A stretch of 64,000 nt of DNA from Terrimesophilobacter sp963702165 (GTDB lineage Bacteria > Actinomycetota > Actinomycetes > Actinomycetales > Microbacteriaceae), in NCBI GenBank assembly GCA_963702165.1, contig OY969722.1, forward strand, positions 2,170,001 to 2,234,000, in the 5' to 3' direction. Shown here one piece after another: positions 8,331 to 17,831 of this stretch (positions within the stretch are counted from its first letter, which is position 1; the number at the start of each line of letters is the position of its first letter). A program made the translations under genes and the position numbers. Under the pieces are notes generated by a model. The model did no database searches. It was not told the DNA's origin and saw only the letters and a list, made by a program, of their open reading frames with translations.

Positions 8331-8977
8331 ATGAGCGTCATCCCCTTCTCGCAGGCACTGCGCGAGCGCACCTGGACCGGTCACGGCAACAGCGAGGGCG
8401 AGACTTCATGACCGACCTCATGACGGGCAAGGGCACCCGCGACGACTACATCGCCCTCGTCGCCCAGCACTACTTCATCTACGAGGCGCTCGAAGCGGCG
8501 GCGGAGCGGATGGCGGACGACCCGGTCGCCGCGCCGTTCATCTCGCCGCAGCTCACCCGGCTGCCCGCGCTCGAAGCCGACCTCGAGTTCCTGATCGGCG
8601 CCGACTGGCGCGGCGCGCATCCCGCCGCTGCCGACCACGCAGCGCTACGTCGACCGCATCAGCGAGGTCGCAGCGACGCTGGACAGGCGGCTTCATCGCG
8701 CACCACTACACGCGCTACCTCGGCGACCTGTCGGGCGGGCAGGTCATCCGCACGCTCATGCAGCGCCAGTTCGGCTTCGAGACCAACGGCGTCGGCTTCT
8801 ACCTCTTCGACCAGATCGCCAAGCCCGAAGGAGTTCAAGGACACCTACCGCGAGCAGCTCGACGCCGTCGACTGGGACGACGAGGAGCGCGAGCGCGTGA
8901 TCGACGAGGTGGTGCTCGCCTACCGGTTCAACACCGAGCTGTTCGTCGACCTCTCGGCGGCGAAGGCCGCCGCCTGA
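8331..8977 (+). CDS. hmuO: Biliverdin-producing heme oxygenase (frame broken in this sequence)
   Basis: Reading across several frame breaks gives about 215 residues of a HmuO-type heme oxygenase, which opens heme to release iron, CO and biliverdin. N-terminal SVIPFSQALRERTW, then VAQHYFIYEALE, then the distal-helix motif YLGDLSGGQVI and QRQFGF are all characteristic. Indels are inferred near 8402, 8611, 8679 and 8827; the last two are single inserted bases that restore the family sequence when removed (for example CCC-G-AAG). The iron box just upstream supports iron-repressed expression. The breaks are more likely consensus errors than real mutations. Confidence 0.85.
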
Positions 8978-8985
8978 GACTCAGG
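8973..8985. terminator. Stop-codon hairpin between convergent hmuO and helicase genes
   Basis: CCTGAG-A-CTCAGG is a perfect odd palindrome containing both TGA stops (8975-8977 on plus, 8981-8983 on minus). The gap between the genes is only 3 bp. A near-identical arrangement recurs at 33172-33190. It may be a short bidirectional terminator or a coincidence of the TGA/TCA complement. Confidence 0.4.
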
Positions 8986-10295
8986 TCGCCGCGGCCGCCT
9001 CGATGCCGGGGATGCGCTGTCGCCCGACATGAACCGCCGCACGTTCTCGTCGACGATGATGTCGCTCGGCCGCAGCGGCCGGGTCAGGTAGAGCCCGTCG
9101 AGCGTCGGTGATGCGGCTGAGCGCGACGTAGGTCTGCCCGGGCGCGAACGAGCGCTGACCGAGGTCGACGATCGCGCGGTCGTAGGTCTTGCCCTGCGAC
9201 TTGTGGATCGTGACCGCCCACGCGAGCCGCAGCGGGAACTGGGTGAACTCGGCGACGATGTCCTTGCGCAGCTCCTTGGTCGCCGGCGAGTAGGTGTACT
9301 TGTACTTCTCCCAGATGGCCGGCTGCACCTCGTGCTCCTCGCCGTCGACCTCGACCCAGACGGTGTCGGCGATCTTCGTCACCGTCGCCGACGCGTGCCG
9401 TTGACCCAGCGCTGGTCGCCGGTGTCGTTGCGCAGGAACATCACCTGCGCGCCGACCTTGAGCTCGAGCCGCTCGTCGGCCGGGAAGGCGCGGCCGCCGA
9501 AGTCGCCGCTGATCTCGGCGCCGCGCGGTCAGCGCCCGGCCCGGGCAGCCGCGCCGAGCTCGGTCGCGTTGATGCGGTTGACGGTGGCGTTGCGTCGTCG
9601 CGAGCGTGATGGCGCCATCCGTCGGCGGCGGGCCGCGCCCCGACCGCGTTGAGCCGGCCGGCGATCTCGGCGGTGACCCTGCCGTGCCGCACCGCGTTGA
9701 GCATGTACTTGAACTCGTCCTCGTGCTGGCGGTGGATGGTGGTGAGCTCGAAGATCGCAGGTCGGCCTCGTCCCAGACCTTCGCGTCGAAGAACCACATC
9801 GACGCGGTAGCTGGTCGGCGAAGTAGGCGCGCTCGTCGCCGTCGCCCGGCACCGGGGCGAGCTGGTACGGGTCGCCGAACAGCACGACCTGCACGCCGCC
9901 GAACGGCCTCGTGCCTGCGCTGCCGGGCCTGCCGCAGGCTGCGGTCGATCGCGTCGAGCAGGTCGGCGTTGACCATCGACACCTCGTCGATGACGAGGGT
10001 GTCGATGGTGTTGAGCAGCTTGCGCAGCTCGGCGGTCTGCTCGATGCTCGTGGTCGGCGATGACCCCGATCGGCAGCCGGAACAGCGAGTGGATGGTCTG
10101 CCCGCCGACGTTGAGCGCGGCGACGCCGGTCGGGCGCGCAGATCACGAGCTGCTTGGAGGTGTTCCAGGACAGGTGGTTCGAGCAGCGTCGACTTGCCGG
10201 TGCCGGCGCGACCGGTGACGAAGATGTGCTCGCGCGTGCGTCTCGATCGCCTCGAAGACCGCCGCCTGCTCGGCGGAGAGCTGTGGCTGGCTCAA
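8981..10295 (-). CDS. Pif1/RecD2-like ATP-dependent DNA helicase (multiple frameshifts)
   Basis: Pieces in all three frames join into a roughly 435-residue superfamily 1B helicase. Walker A is in GRAGTGKSTLL, Walker B in VIDEVSMVNADLLD, motif III in GDPYQLAPV, and the late motifs in AWAVTIHKSQGKTYD and YVALSRIT. Pif1-type enzymes unwind DNA 5' to 3' and act on stalled forks or structured DNA. The start is TTG 10295 (an in-frame TGA precedes it), reading LSQPQLSAEQAAVFEAIE. About a dozen single-base indels interrupt the frame, for example near 9104 (ACC-G-ACG). It is convergent with hmuO. Confidence 0.8.
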
Positions 10296-10404
10296 TCAAC
10301 TACTCCCGCCTGGTTCCGACTACCCAATCTACTGCGCACCACCGGCACGCCGGCGCCGACGCCAGCCGTCTGTGGGTTTCTCGGCCGACCGTAGGATTGA
10401 ATGC

Positions 10405-11397
10405 ATGGCGAACGCATCCGGCACCCCCGAGCGGGGCCGGGTCATCGCCGGATGGCTCATCCTCCTCGGCCTGATCATCGGCGGGTTCATCGCCACGGTC
10501 GTGGCCCTCAACCAGACGGTCTTCAGCGCGCAGGGTTTCGTCACCCACTACCTCGAGGCTCTCGACCGACGCGACGTCACCGCCGCGCTCGCGACCGACG
10601 GGGTCACCATGGTGGACGGCGCGAGCGACAGCCTGCTCGCTCCGGATGCGCTCGGCGAGCTGTCCGACATCGAGATCGTCGCCGAGGAGGTCTTCGCCCG
10701 ATGTCCGCGTGGTGACCGTCGCCTACACGCTGGATTCAGTGGCGGGCGAGACCGACGTTCTTCGTCGATCGGGCCGACACCCGGTTCGGACTGTTCACGG
10801 CTGGGCGTTCGCTCGAAGCCCGATCAGCGTGCTCGAGGTGACGCCGCTGCACGCCGCCGAGTTCACCGTCAACGGCATCCGGCTCTCGTCAGCCGGAGCC
10901 AACCAGCCGAGCGCCTGGCGGTGCTGACCCCCAGCCGGTACGTGCTGGGCCACGACTCCAGGTACCTGACCGCGGCCGACGCGCCGGTGCGGGTGACGAC
11001 GCCGAACAGCATCGTCCCGGCCGAGGTGGACGTGCAGGCCAGCGCCGAGTTCGTCTCCGCAGCTGCAGGACGAGGTCGACGCGTTCCTGCAGGACTGCGC
11101 CACCCAGCAGGTGCTCTTCCCCAGCGGATGCCCGTTCGGGCTTCCCGATCGACGACCGGGTCGAGAGCGCTCCGCAGTGGTCGATCACCGAGCTATCCGC
11201 GTGATCAGCCTCGTGCCCGGCGACACGTCCGACGTCTGGGTGGTGCCGGAGACCGCTGGCGTCGCGCATCTGAGCGTCGAGGTGCAGTCGCTGTTCGACG
11301 GCTCGCTGTCGCGCGGTCGACGAGGACGTGCCGTTCACGATCAGCTGGGCGGTGACCCTGCGCGACGGACGGCGGCGTCTCGATCGACGTGCTCTAA
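10405..11397 (+). CDS. Unknown membrane-anchored extracytoplasmic protein (frameshifted)
   Basis: I do not recognise a family. Joined frames give about 330 residues: a short cytoplasmic N-terminus, one transmembrane helix (residues 13-36, IAGWLILLGLIIGGFIATVV) and a long region probably outside the membrane that is rich in beta-strand-like sequence. A segment with two cysteines (DCATQQ then SGCPFG) could form a disulfide. The last frame ends DGGVSIDVL. Frame breaks occur near 10700, 10755, 11065, 11145, 11195 and 11315. Its TAA overlaps the stop of the convergent CopD-CtaG gene, leaving no room for a terminator. Confidence 0.6.
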
Positions 11398-13363
11398 CCG
11401 CGCTTGTCGCGCTTCTGCAGCATGGCGTTGTAGGCGTCGAGCTCGGCGTCGCCGTCGCGGTCGGCCTTGCGGTCGAGGCGCTTGGCCTCCCGCTCGTCGC
11501 TGCGCGCCCACATGATCGCGACGATGATCGCCAGCGCGATGGTCGGGATCTCGCCGACACTCCACGCGATGCCGCCGCCGATCTGCTGGTCCTCGAGCGC
11601 GCTCGGACCCCAATCGCGACCCATCGCGCCGTACCAGTCGGCCAGCAGCAGCCCGGTGCCCGTCATCAGCGCCAGCCCGAAGAAGGCGTGGAACGCCATG
11701 GTCGCCAGCAGCACGATGAGCCGCATCGGGTACGGCGCGCGGTACGGCACCGGATCGACCCCGATGAGCGCCTGCACGAAGCAGGTACCCGGTCAGCAGG
11801 AAGTGCACGATCATCCAAGGTGTGCCCGATGTGGTCGTCCGTCGCCCAGCGGAACAGCGGCGTGTAGTAGAAGATCCACAGCGAGACGGCGAAGAACGCG
11901 CCGGCGACGATCGGGTTGGAGAAGAAGCCGGACGCACCGCGAGTGGACGATGAGCAGGATCCACTCACGCGCGCCGCGACTGCCGTCCGTCGCGCTTCTG
12001 GATCGCGCGCAGCGCCAGCGTGATCGGCGCCGCGGGCACCAGCAGCAGCGGGATCACCATGCCGAGGAGCATGTGCGCGAGCATGTGCGCGCTGAACAGG
12101 TACTGCTCGTAGACGTTGATGCCGCCGTTGGTGACGTAGAACAGCAGCGCGAGGCCGACCAGCCAGAGCGACGGTGCGGTACCACGGCCAGCGGTCGCCG
12201 CGGCGGCGCAGCCGCCAGACACCGGCCAGGTAGAAGAAGGCCAGGAACGCGGTGACGAGCACCCAGAGCAGGTCGAAGTTCCACTCGGTGAAGTAGCCGC
12301 TCGAAGGTGAGCGGCGGCGGCAGCGGCTCACCGGTGAGGAGTCGGCGGCGCGGCGAAGAGTCGAACGGTTCCTGCGCCACCGGAGTCGGGCGTGGCGGCG
12401 AGTGCGGCCGCGACACCGGAGGCGATGCCCATGAACCACGACCTCGGCGACGACCAGCCACCAGAAGCCGACTCGCTCCGGCACTCTGTCGTTGACCATC
12501 CGGCCGATCACGAACCGGCGCTGGAAGGCGCCGAACCGCCCGAGCGCCACCAGCGCGAGCGACCTTCACGAGCACGAGGACTGCCGTACGGCGACAGGAT
12601 GTTCTCGATCGAACCGACGCGAATCTCGGCGCTCACGTAGCCGGAGACGGCTACGACGATGAAGCAGACCAGGGCGAGGGTCGAGTAGCGCGCCAGCACG
12701 GTCACCAGCCGCCCTGGGCCGAGCGTGCCGCGGATGAGCACCAGCGTGACCAGGCCACCGAGCCAGACACTGACGAACACCAGGTGCAGGCCAGAGGCGG
12801 TCACGGCGGCGTCGTGGCTGGCGGCCCCGGCCGCGTGGCCCTGAGCGCCAGCGGAATGAGGCCGACAACGCCGAGGGCGGCGACCAGGGCCACCGCGGTG
12901 CGGTTGCGCACGGCGAAGCAGAGCACGGTCACGACCGCCGGCACGACGGTGGCGGTCAGCCACAGTCGGCCGAGCTCGAAGTTCGATGAGGAAGTTGCCG
13001 AACTGCTGCCCGAAGGTCGTCAAGGCTCGGCTGCAGTCGGAGATGCTCAGGAAGGTGAAGAAGGTGGCAGCACCCGCCGCGACGGTCCAGACCGCTGCGG
13101 TCGCGGCTGCGACATCCATCGCCCGGTCGAACGCGGCCTCCTTGCCGAGAGCGAAGCATGCGAGCACGAGCGCGCCGATCGTGGTCGCCGCGGTCAGGTC
13201 GACGTGCGAGCCGCGAGATGGGCAGGCCGTAGCGCACGACCGCGCCGGGGTCGAAGCGCGGCGCTTCGGCGCCGCCGCCGAACGGGAGCGCGGCGACCAG
13301 CGACACCAGCGCGGCCAGCAGCAGGGCTGCGGGCGCCAGCAATCGGATGGTTCTCGGCACCAC
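11394..13363 (-). CDS. CopD-CtaG fusion: copper-resistance D domain plus cytochrome c oxidase assembly domain (frameshifted)
   Basis: About 655 residues spread over several frames form a polytopic membrane protein. The N-terminal half, starting PRTIRLLAPAALLLAALV from GTG 13363 or 13360, matches the CopD copper-import domain; the C-terminal half matches the CtaG/caa3 assembly factor (GHTLMIVHFLLTGYL-like region; MRLIVLLATMAFHAFFGLAL; then a charged cytoplasmic tail with KRLDRKADRDGDAELDAYNA). Such fusions supply copper to heme-copper oxidase in Actinobacteria. Indels occur near 11780, 11820, 11937, 12180, 12300, 12560, 12975 and 13205, among others. The two-domain layout is seen; the copper role is family knowledge. 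Confidence 0.75.
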
Positions 13364-13414
13364 CCCAGCCTACGTACTCAGCGGAGCAGGAACCGACCGC
13401 CCCGGAAACACGAA

Positions 13415-13443
13415 AGGGCGCGCGACAAGATGTCTCGCGCCCT
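13415..13443 (-). terminator. Intrinsic terminator after the HU gene
   Basis: AGGGCGCG (13415-13422) pairs with CGCGCCCT (13436-13443), and GACA/TGTC extends the stem inside with one mismatch. On the minus strand the stem is followed by TTTCGTG. It lies 13 bp beyond the HU stop codon. Confidence 0.75.
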
Positions 13444-13456
13444 CACACGTGGTGTG

Positions 13457-13745
13457 TTACTTGGCAGCAGCCTTGAGCTTGCTGCCAGCGCTGACCTTCA
13501 CGCCGTTGCTGGCAGCGATCTGGATGGCCTCACCGGTCTGCGGGTTGCGACCCGCGCGCGCGGCACGGTGGGTGCGCTCGACCGAGATCCATCCCGGGAT
13601 GGTGACCTTCGTGCCGTCGCCGACGGAGCTTGGCGAGCGCGGCGAAGAGAGCGTCGAGGACGCCGTTGACGGCGGCCTGGCTCTGGCCGGACTCTGCGGC
13701 AACAGCCGCGACGAGCTCGGTACGGTTTAGTGACTTGTCAGCCAT
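13457..13745 (-). CDS. hupB: HU-family DNA-binding protein (one frame break)
   Basis: A histone-like nucleoid protein of about 94 residues that bends DNA. The N-terminal dimerisation helices read KSLNRTELVAAVAAESG, and the DNA-binding arm and its tip are present in the second frame (GRNPQTGEAIQIAAS, then KVSAGSKLKAAAK). This is the short form without the long lysine tail found in mycobacterial HU. One extra base near 13627 shifts the frame between AALAKL and SVGDGTKVTIPGW. GAGGAGGA upstream is a strong ribosome-binding site. It has its own terminator at 13415-13443. Confidence 0.9.
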
Positions 13746-13815
13746 TGAATTGTCCTCCTCGGACCTAGTGCAGTTGACAGTTCAGTCGGTCGAAGCGCGG
13801 GAACCGCCTGAACAT

Positions 13816-14123
13816 CTACCAGCTTGACTTGGTAATTCCGGGCAATTCGCCACGGTGCGCCATATCGCGGAAGCGAACACGGGAAACACCGAACTGGCTG
13901 AGGAAACCACGCGGACGGCCGTCGATCGCGTCGCGACCGCGAACGCGCACCGGCGAAGCGTTGCGGGGAAGCTTCTGCAGGCCGAGGCGAGCGGCCTCGC
14001 GCTGACTCGTCGGTTGCCGGCCGGGTCGACGAGTGCCTTCTTCAGCTCGAGGCGCTTCGCGGCGTAACGCTCGACGATGACCTTCCGCTGCTCGTTCTTG
14101 GCGATCTTGCTCTTCTTGGCCAT
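13816..14123 (-). CDS. rpsN: 30S ribosomal protein S14, zinc-free type (frame broken)
   Basis: S14 of the 101-residue, cysteine-free class. The N-terminus is intact (AKKSKIAKNEQRKVIVERYA), and the C-terminus is found in another frame (RGELPGITKSSW). Two inserted A bases near 14019 and 14027 explain the shift: removing them restores VDPAGTDES followed by REAARLGLQKLPRN. It is third in a tight rpmB-rpmG-rpsN operon, 2 bp after rpmG. As an essential gene its broken frame is best read as a sequence error. All zinc-binding CxxC motifs are missing, as in the zinc-independent paralogues. Confidence 0.92.
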
Positions 14124-14125
14124 GC

Positions 14126-14293
14126 TTAGCGCTCCTCGCGGAATTCGACGTGCTTGCGCACGACCGGGTCGTACTTCTTCAGCACGAGTCGGTCAGGGTT
14201 GTTGCGACGGTTCTTCTTGGTCACGTAGGTGTACCCGGTACCGGCGGTCGAGCGGAGCTTGATGATCGGACGGATGTCCTGCTGCTTGGCCAT
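14126..14293 (-). CDS. rpmG: 50S ribosomal protein L33, zinc-free type
   Basis: A 55-residue L33 with no cysteines. It reads AKQQDIRPIIKLRSTAGTG, then YVTKKNRRNNPDRLVLKKYD, ending VRKHVEFREER. Zinc-binding L33 carries two CxxC pairs in the positions here held by other residues. Its ATG overlaps the rpmB stop (TAATG), so translation is coupled. The frame is intact. Confidence 0.95.
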   Translation of the reverse strand: MAKQQDIRPIIKLRSTAGTGYTYVTKKNRRNNPDRLVLKKYDPVVRKHVEFREER

Positions 14294-14529
14294 TAGATCT
14301 TCTCCCCACGTGCGAGCAGGTCCTTGACGACCGACTCGATGCCACGGGCGTCAATCACCTTGATGCCCTTGGCGCTGAGCGTCAGGGTCACGTTGCGACG
14401 AAGCGACGGCACGTAGTACGTCTTCTTCTGGATGTTCGGGTCGAAACGACGCTTGGTGCGACGGTGCGAGTGCGAAATGTTGTGCCCGAAGCCGGGAACG
14501 GCTCCGGTCACCTGGCAGACTGCTGCCAT
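14293..14529 (-). CDS. rpmB: 50S ribosomal protein L28, zinc-free type
   Basis: A 78-residue L28, first gene of the rpmB-rpmG-rpsN operon. The start reads AAVCQVTGAVPGFGHNISHS, where the CxxC of zinc-type L28 is reduced to a single cysteine (CQVTG). The rest (RRTKRRFDPNIQKKTYYV, ending DLLARGEKI) is standard. GAGGAGTACCACC upstream serves as ribosome-binding site. This operon lies just downstream of the zinc uptake and zur genes, but I found no Zur-like operator in its own leader. Confidence 0.95.
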   Translation of the reverse strand: MAAVCQVTGAVPGFGHNISHSHRRTKRRFDPNIQKKTYYVPSLRRNVTLTLSAKGIKVIDARGIESVVKDLLARGEKI

Positions 14530-14592
14530 GGTGGTACTCCTCTTCTGATCTACCGTGGGACGATCGCCCCACCCAAGGTCACTTGTCGGCAT

Positions 14593-14647
14593 GCCAAATC
14601 CGAGTCATTCGCTCGGATGGCACACAAAGAAAGGCGGGAATCCGCCT
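14593..14647 (-). terminator. Two hairpins between zur and rpmB; the second is a likely terminator
   Basis: AGGCGG (14632-14637) and CCGCCT (14642-14647) form a stem with a GAAT loop. Read on the minus strand it is followed by TTTCTTTG, so it could end the zinc operon. Just beyond it, GCCAAATCCGAG (14593-14604) pairs with CTCGGATGGC (14612-14621). The second hairpin falls in the rpmB leader region; no known riboswitch is recognised. Confidence 0.55.
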
Positions 14648-14709
14648 GACCTAAAGAGAATAGTCGACGCGGCGGATGCGCGCAATTGCGGCTCTTTCCC
14701 GCTCGCGCT

Positions 14710-14761
14710 GGTCAAACATCCAAGCGCGGGTCGAATTCGACGCGCGCGTGGATGTTTGACC
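14710..14761. repeat. 52-bp near-perfect palindrome downstream of zur
   Basis: The two 26-bp halves, GGTCAAACATCCA at the outer left and TGGATGTTTGACC at the outer right, pair at 24 of 26 positions with no loop and meet at GAATTC (14733-14738). It lies 21 bp after the zur stop. It could be a terminator or a cruciform-forming element; there is no T-run next to it. Confidence 0.75.
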
Positions 14762-14782
14762 CGCGCACGCGGCTCGGTGGGG

Positions 14783-15164
14783 CTAATTGGCGCAGTCCGG
14801 GCAGAGGCCGAAGACGTCGACGACGTGGTACTCGTGGGTGAACGAGTTGTCGGCTGCCACCTTGCGTGCCCACTTCTCCACCGCCGCGGCTTCGATCTCG
14901 ACCGTCCTGCCGCATTGCGGCAGATCAGGTGGTGGTGGTGAGTGTCCGGGCGGCAGGCGCGGTACAGGGTCTCGCCGTCTCCGGCTGCAGGCAGTCGGCG
15001 TCGCCGTCGCTGGCCAGGTCGGCGAGGGCACGGTAGACGGTGGCGAGCCCGATCGCGGTGCCCTGCGTGACGAGTGTGGTGTGCAGTGCCTGCGCGCTCA
15101 CGAACCCGCTCTGCTGCTCGAGCGCGTCCCGTACCGCGTCACGCTGCCAGGTGTTGCGCTTCAT
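14783..15164 (-). CDS. zur: Fur-family regulator, probably zinc uptake regulator Zur (frame broken)
   Basis: About 127 residues of a Fur-family repressor. The winged-helix domain reads RNTWQRDAVRDALEQQSGFV, then GLATVYRALADLASDGDAD with the recognition helix. The dimerisation domain is in another frame: CGRTVEIEAAAVEKWA, then HEYHVVDVFGLCPDCAN, giving the two structural CxxC motifs. Indels near 14932 and 14985 separate the pieces. Its ATG overlaps the znuB stop (ATGA), so it is the last gene of the zinc uptake operon. That context, rather than sequence alone, favours Zur over Fur. Confidence 0.85.
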
Positions 15165-16041
15165 GCCGACACCCTAACCCTCTCGATTCGCCGCCCGGGC
15201 TGGCCCTTCTTGGTCCGCGCCCACCCGATCAGACGGCAGACGCAGTAGATGAGGAACGAGATCGTCGTCACGTACGGGCTGATCGGCAGACCGCCGCCGA
15301 GCGCGAGCAGGATGCCGCCGACGACCGAGATCACCGCGAACGCGACGCTGAGCAGCGGCGTGCACAGCGGCGAGGTGGTCACGCGCATCGCCGCGGCCGC
15401 CGGGGTGACGAGCAGCGCCAGCACCAGCAGCGCGCCGACGATCTGGATGGACACGGCGGTCGCGAGCCCGAGCAGCACCATGAAGATGATGCCGATCCGG
15501 TCGACCGGCAATCCGCGAGCCCTGGCGACATCCTCGTCGACGCTCGCGAAGGTCAGCGGCCGCCAGATCACGAACAGGCCGATCAGCACGACGATCGAGA
15601 TGCCGATCAGCAGGGTCAGCTGGGGGTCGTCCACCGAGACGATCTGGCCGGTGAGCAGGCCGAACTTGTTGGCCGCGCGACCCTGATAGAGGGCGAGACA
15701 CAGGATGCCGAGGCCGAGTCCGAACGGCATCAGCACCGCGGTGATCGAGTTGCGGTCCCTGGCCTTCGTGCCGAGCAGGCCGATCAGGATTGCCGCCAGC
15801 AGCGAACCGACGAGCGAGCCGGCGACCACGTTCACGCCGAACAGCAGGGCGGCGGCGGCGCCCGCGAACGACAGCTCGCTGATGCCGTGCACCGCGAAGG
15901 CGAGGTCGCGCGTCATCACGAACGTGCCGATGAGCCCGCCGACGACGCCGAGCATGGCGCCCGCGATGATCGAGTTCTGCACGAGGGCAAGTAGCTCGCC
16001 GTAGTCGTCGAAGTTGAACAGCTGGGAGAGGAGTCGTCCAT
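15161..16041 (-). CDS. znuB: Zinc ABC transporter permease ZnuB
   Basis: About 293 residues with eight or nine membrane helices, family ABC-3, the permease for zinc or manganese uptake. Visible features are NSIIAGAMLGVVGGLIGTF, the charged cytoplasmic loop VDEDVARARGLPVDRI that contacts the ATPase, and a final RRIERVRVSA tail. The natural start is ATG 16041, overlapping the znuC stop (TGATG), but that ATG is one base out of frame with the conserved LLSQLFNFDDYG. One missing base near 16034 would restore MDDLLSQLFNF. The 3' end overlaps zur. Confidence 0.88.
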
Positions 16042-16868
16042 CAGGCGCCCCCTCCCGTTCGGTGGTGCTCGAGGTGGTCGTGCACGCCATAGCCCTCCGG
16101 CGCGCCGAGCACTGCGACTCGTCCGCGCGAGTGGATGACGTCGACCGGCGTGTTGTACAGGTCGGTGAGCACTTCGGAGCGCAGCACCTCGTCCGGAGTC
16201 CCGATCCGGAACCGACCGCCGGCAAGGTACAGCACCCGGTCGACGAACGGCAGCACCGGGTTCACGTCGTGGGTGACGAAGATCACCGCGGTGTTCAGCA
16301 GCCTGCGCTGCTCGTTGATCAGCTCGCTGATCGCGCGCTGGTGATGCAGGTCGAGCGACGACAGCGGTTCGTCGCAGAGCAGCAGCTTCGGCTTCGCCGC
16401 GATCGCCTGCGCGACCCGGACCCGCTGCTGCTCGCCGCCGGAGAGAGTCGCGACCGGCATGTCCGCGTAGGCGGTTGCCCCGACCTGGCCGAGCACTTCT
16501 CTCACCCGCGCCCTCGTGGCGTGCATCGTCATCGGCGGACCCCAGCGCTCGCCGTCGATCCCGAGCGCGACCAGGTCGCGCGCGCGCAAGGGCGTGCCGT
16601 CCTGGAACAGCCGTTGCTGCGGGATGTAGCCGATGTCGCGGCTGCCGGTTTTGGCGGGCTCGCCGAGCAGCTCGATGCTGCCTGCGCTGAGCTTCTGCTG
16701 CCCGATCACCGCCCGCAGCAGGCTCGTCTTGCCGGAGCCGTTCGGTCCGAGCACGGCGATGAACTCGCCTGGGGCGACGTCGAGGTTGAGGCCTCGCCAG
16801 AGCTGCCGGTCGCCGAAGTCGAGAGTCGCGGCCCGGATGCTGAGGACTGGAGCACTGTCCCCTGTCAC
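16041..16868 (-). CDS. znuC: Zinc ABC transporter ATP-binding protein ZnuC
   Basis: A 275-residue ABC ATPase that powers metal uptake with ZnuB. Walker A is in LGPNGSGKTSLL (about residues 38-49), the ABC signature is LSGGEQQRV, Walker B is KLLLCDEPLSSLD, and the switch histidine is in VIFVTHDVNPV. The C-terminus is His-rich (GVHDHLEHHRTGGGA), which may bind metal. The start GTG 16868 overlaps the znuA stop (GTGA). Frame intact. Confidence 0.93.
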   Translation of the reverse strand: MTGDSAPVLSIRAATLDFGDRQLWRGLNLDVAPGEFIAVLGPNGSGKTSLLRAVIGQQKLSAGSIELLGEPAKTGSRDIGYIPQQRLFQDGTPLRARDLVALGIDGERWGPPMTMHATRARVREVLGQVGATAYADMPVATLSGGEQQRVRVAQAIAAKPKLLLCDEPLSSLDLHHQRAISELINEQRRLLNTAVIFVTHDVNPVLPFVDRVLYLAGGRFRIGTPDEVLRSEVLTDLYNTPVDVIHSRGRVAVLGAPEGYGVHDHLEHHRTGGGA

Positions 16869-17787
16869 CGGTCTGCCCCCATCGCCTTGAGCACTGCCGT
16901 CACGTTGGAGTCCATCCAGCCGACGTAGTCGGCGCCGTCGGGAAGCGTCTCGGTCATGGCCACCACGGGGATCCCGGCGTCCCGCGCGGCCTCGACGACG
17001 CGGCGGTCTCGGGGCCGGAGGTCTGCTCGTTGTGCACGACGAGCGAGACGCTGCGGGACTCGAGCGCGCGCAGCGCGTCCAGCAGCACCGCCGGCGCGAC
17101 GTCGATGCCTTCCTCGACGGCCTCGACGAACGGCGCAGGGGTCTTGTCGACGAAGCCGAGTTCGGCCAGCAGGTACCCGGGCACCGGCTCGGTTGCAATG
17201 ATCCGTCACCGGCGAACCGCTCGCTCACCGAGTCGACCCGGTCGATGCAGCCCGTCGAGTCGGCCCGCGAAATCGGCGAGGTTGGCGCGATAGTCGGCGG
17301 CACCGGTCGGGTCCACCTCGGCGAGTTGTGCGGCGAGTGCGGCGCTGAACGCGTGGATCACGTGCAGGTCGTACCAGACGTGCTCGTTGAACTCACCGCT
17401 GTGCGAGTGGCCCTGCTCGCCGTGCGCGCTCTTCCCCGGCGCATCCTCGGCAAAGCCAGAGACGGTGAGCACCGTCGCGTCGGATGCCTCCAGCAGGTCG
17501 TCCATGAACTCGTCGTAGCCGCCGCCGTTCTCGATCACGACATCGGCATTTGCGACCGCGAGCTGGTCGCGCGCGGTGGCCTCATAGCTGTGCGGGTCCT
17601 GCGCGACACCGGTGATGATGCTCGTCACGTCGACGCGGTCCCCCGCGATCGTCCGCGCGATGTCGCCGTAGACGTCGGTGGAGGCGACGATCTGGATGCC
17701 GTCGGGCGCGTTGTCCGCGCCCTGCGCCGCGCATCCGGCGAGCGCGACCACGAGCACACCGACCAGCGCGAATTCAATGGTCTTCAT
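16865..17787 (-). CDS. znuA: Zinc ABC transporter substrate-binding lipoprotein ZnuA (frame broken)
   Basis: A cluster A-I metal-binding lipoprotein of about 307 residues. A signal peptide ends in the lipobox VALAGC. The mature part has IVASTDVYGDIARTIAG, an ENGGGYDEFMDDLL segment, a short His-rich loop (HGEQGHSHSGEFNEHVWYD) typical of zinc binders, and a C-terminal lobe with TPAPFVEAVEEG and VVAMTETLPDGADY. Frame breaks are near 17255, 17205 and 17007. It is the first gene of znuA-znuC-znuB-zur, and a candidate Zur operator lies inside its promoter at 17832-17861. Confidence 0.9.
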
Positions 17788-17831
17788 CGAAGGGACCTGT
17801 TCTAAGGGCGGGGTTGGAGACGCCCAGACGA

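Noticed and set aside
14530..14709. Zur operator or riboswitch in the rpmB leader
   Set aside because: No AATGATnATCATT-like dyad was found and the two small hairpins match no riboswitch class I know. One hairpin is better explained as the zinc operon terminator.
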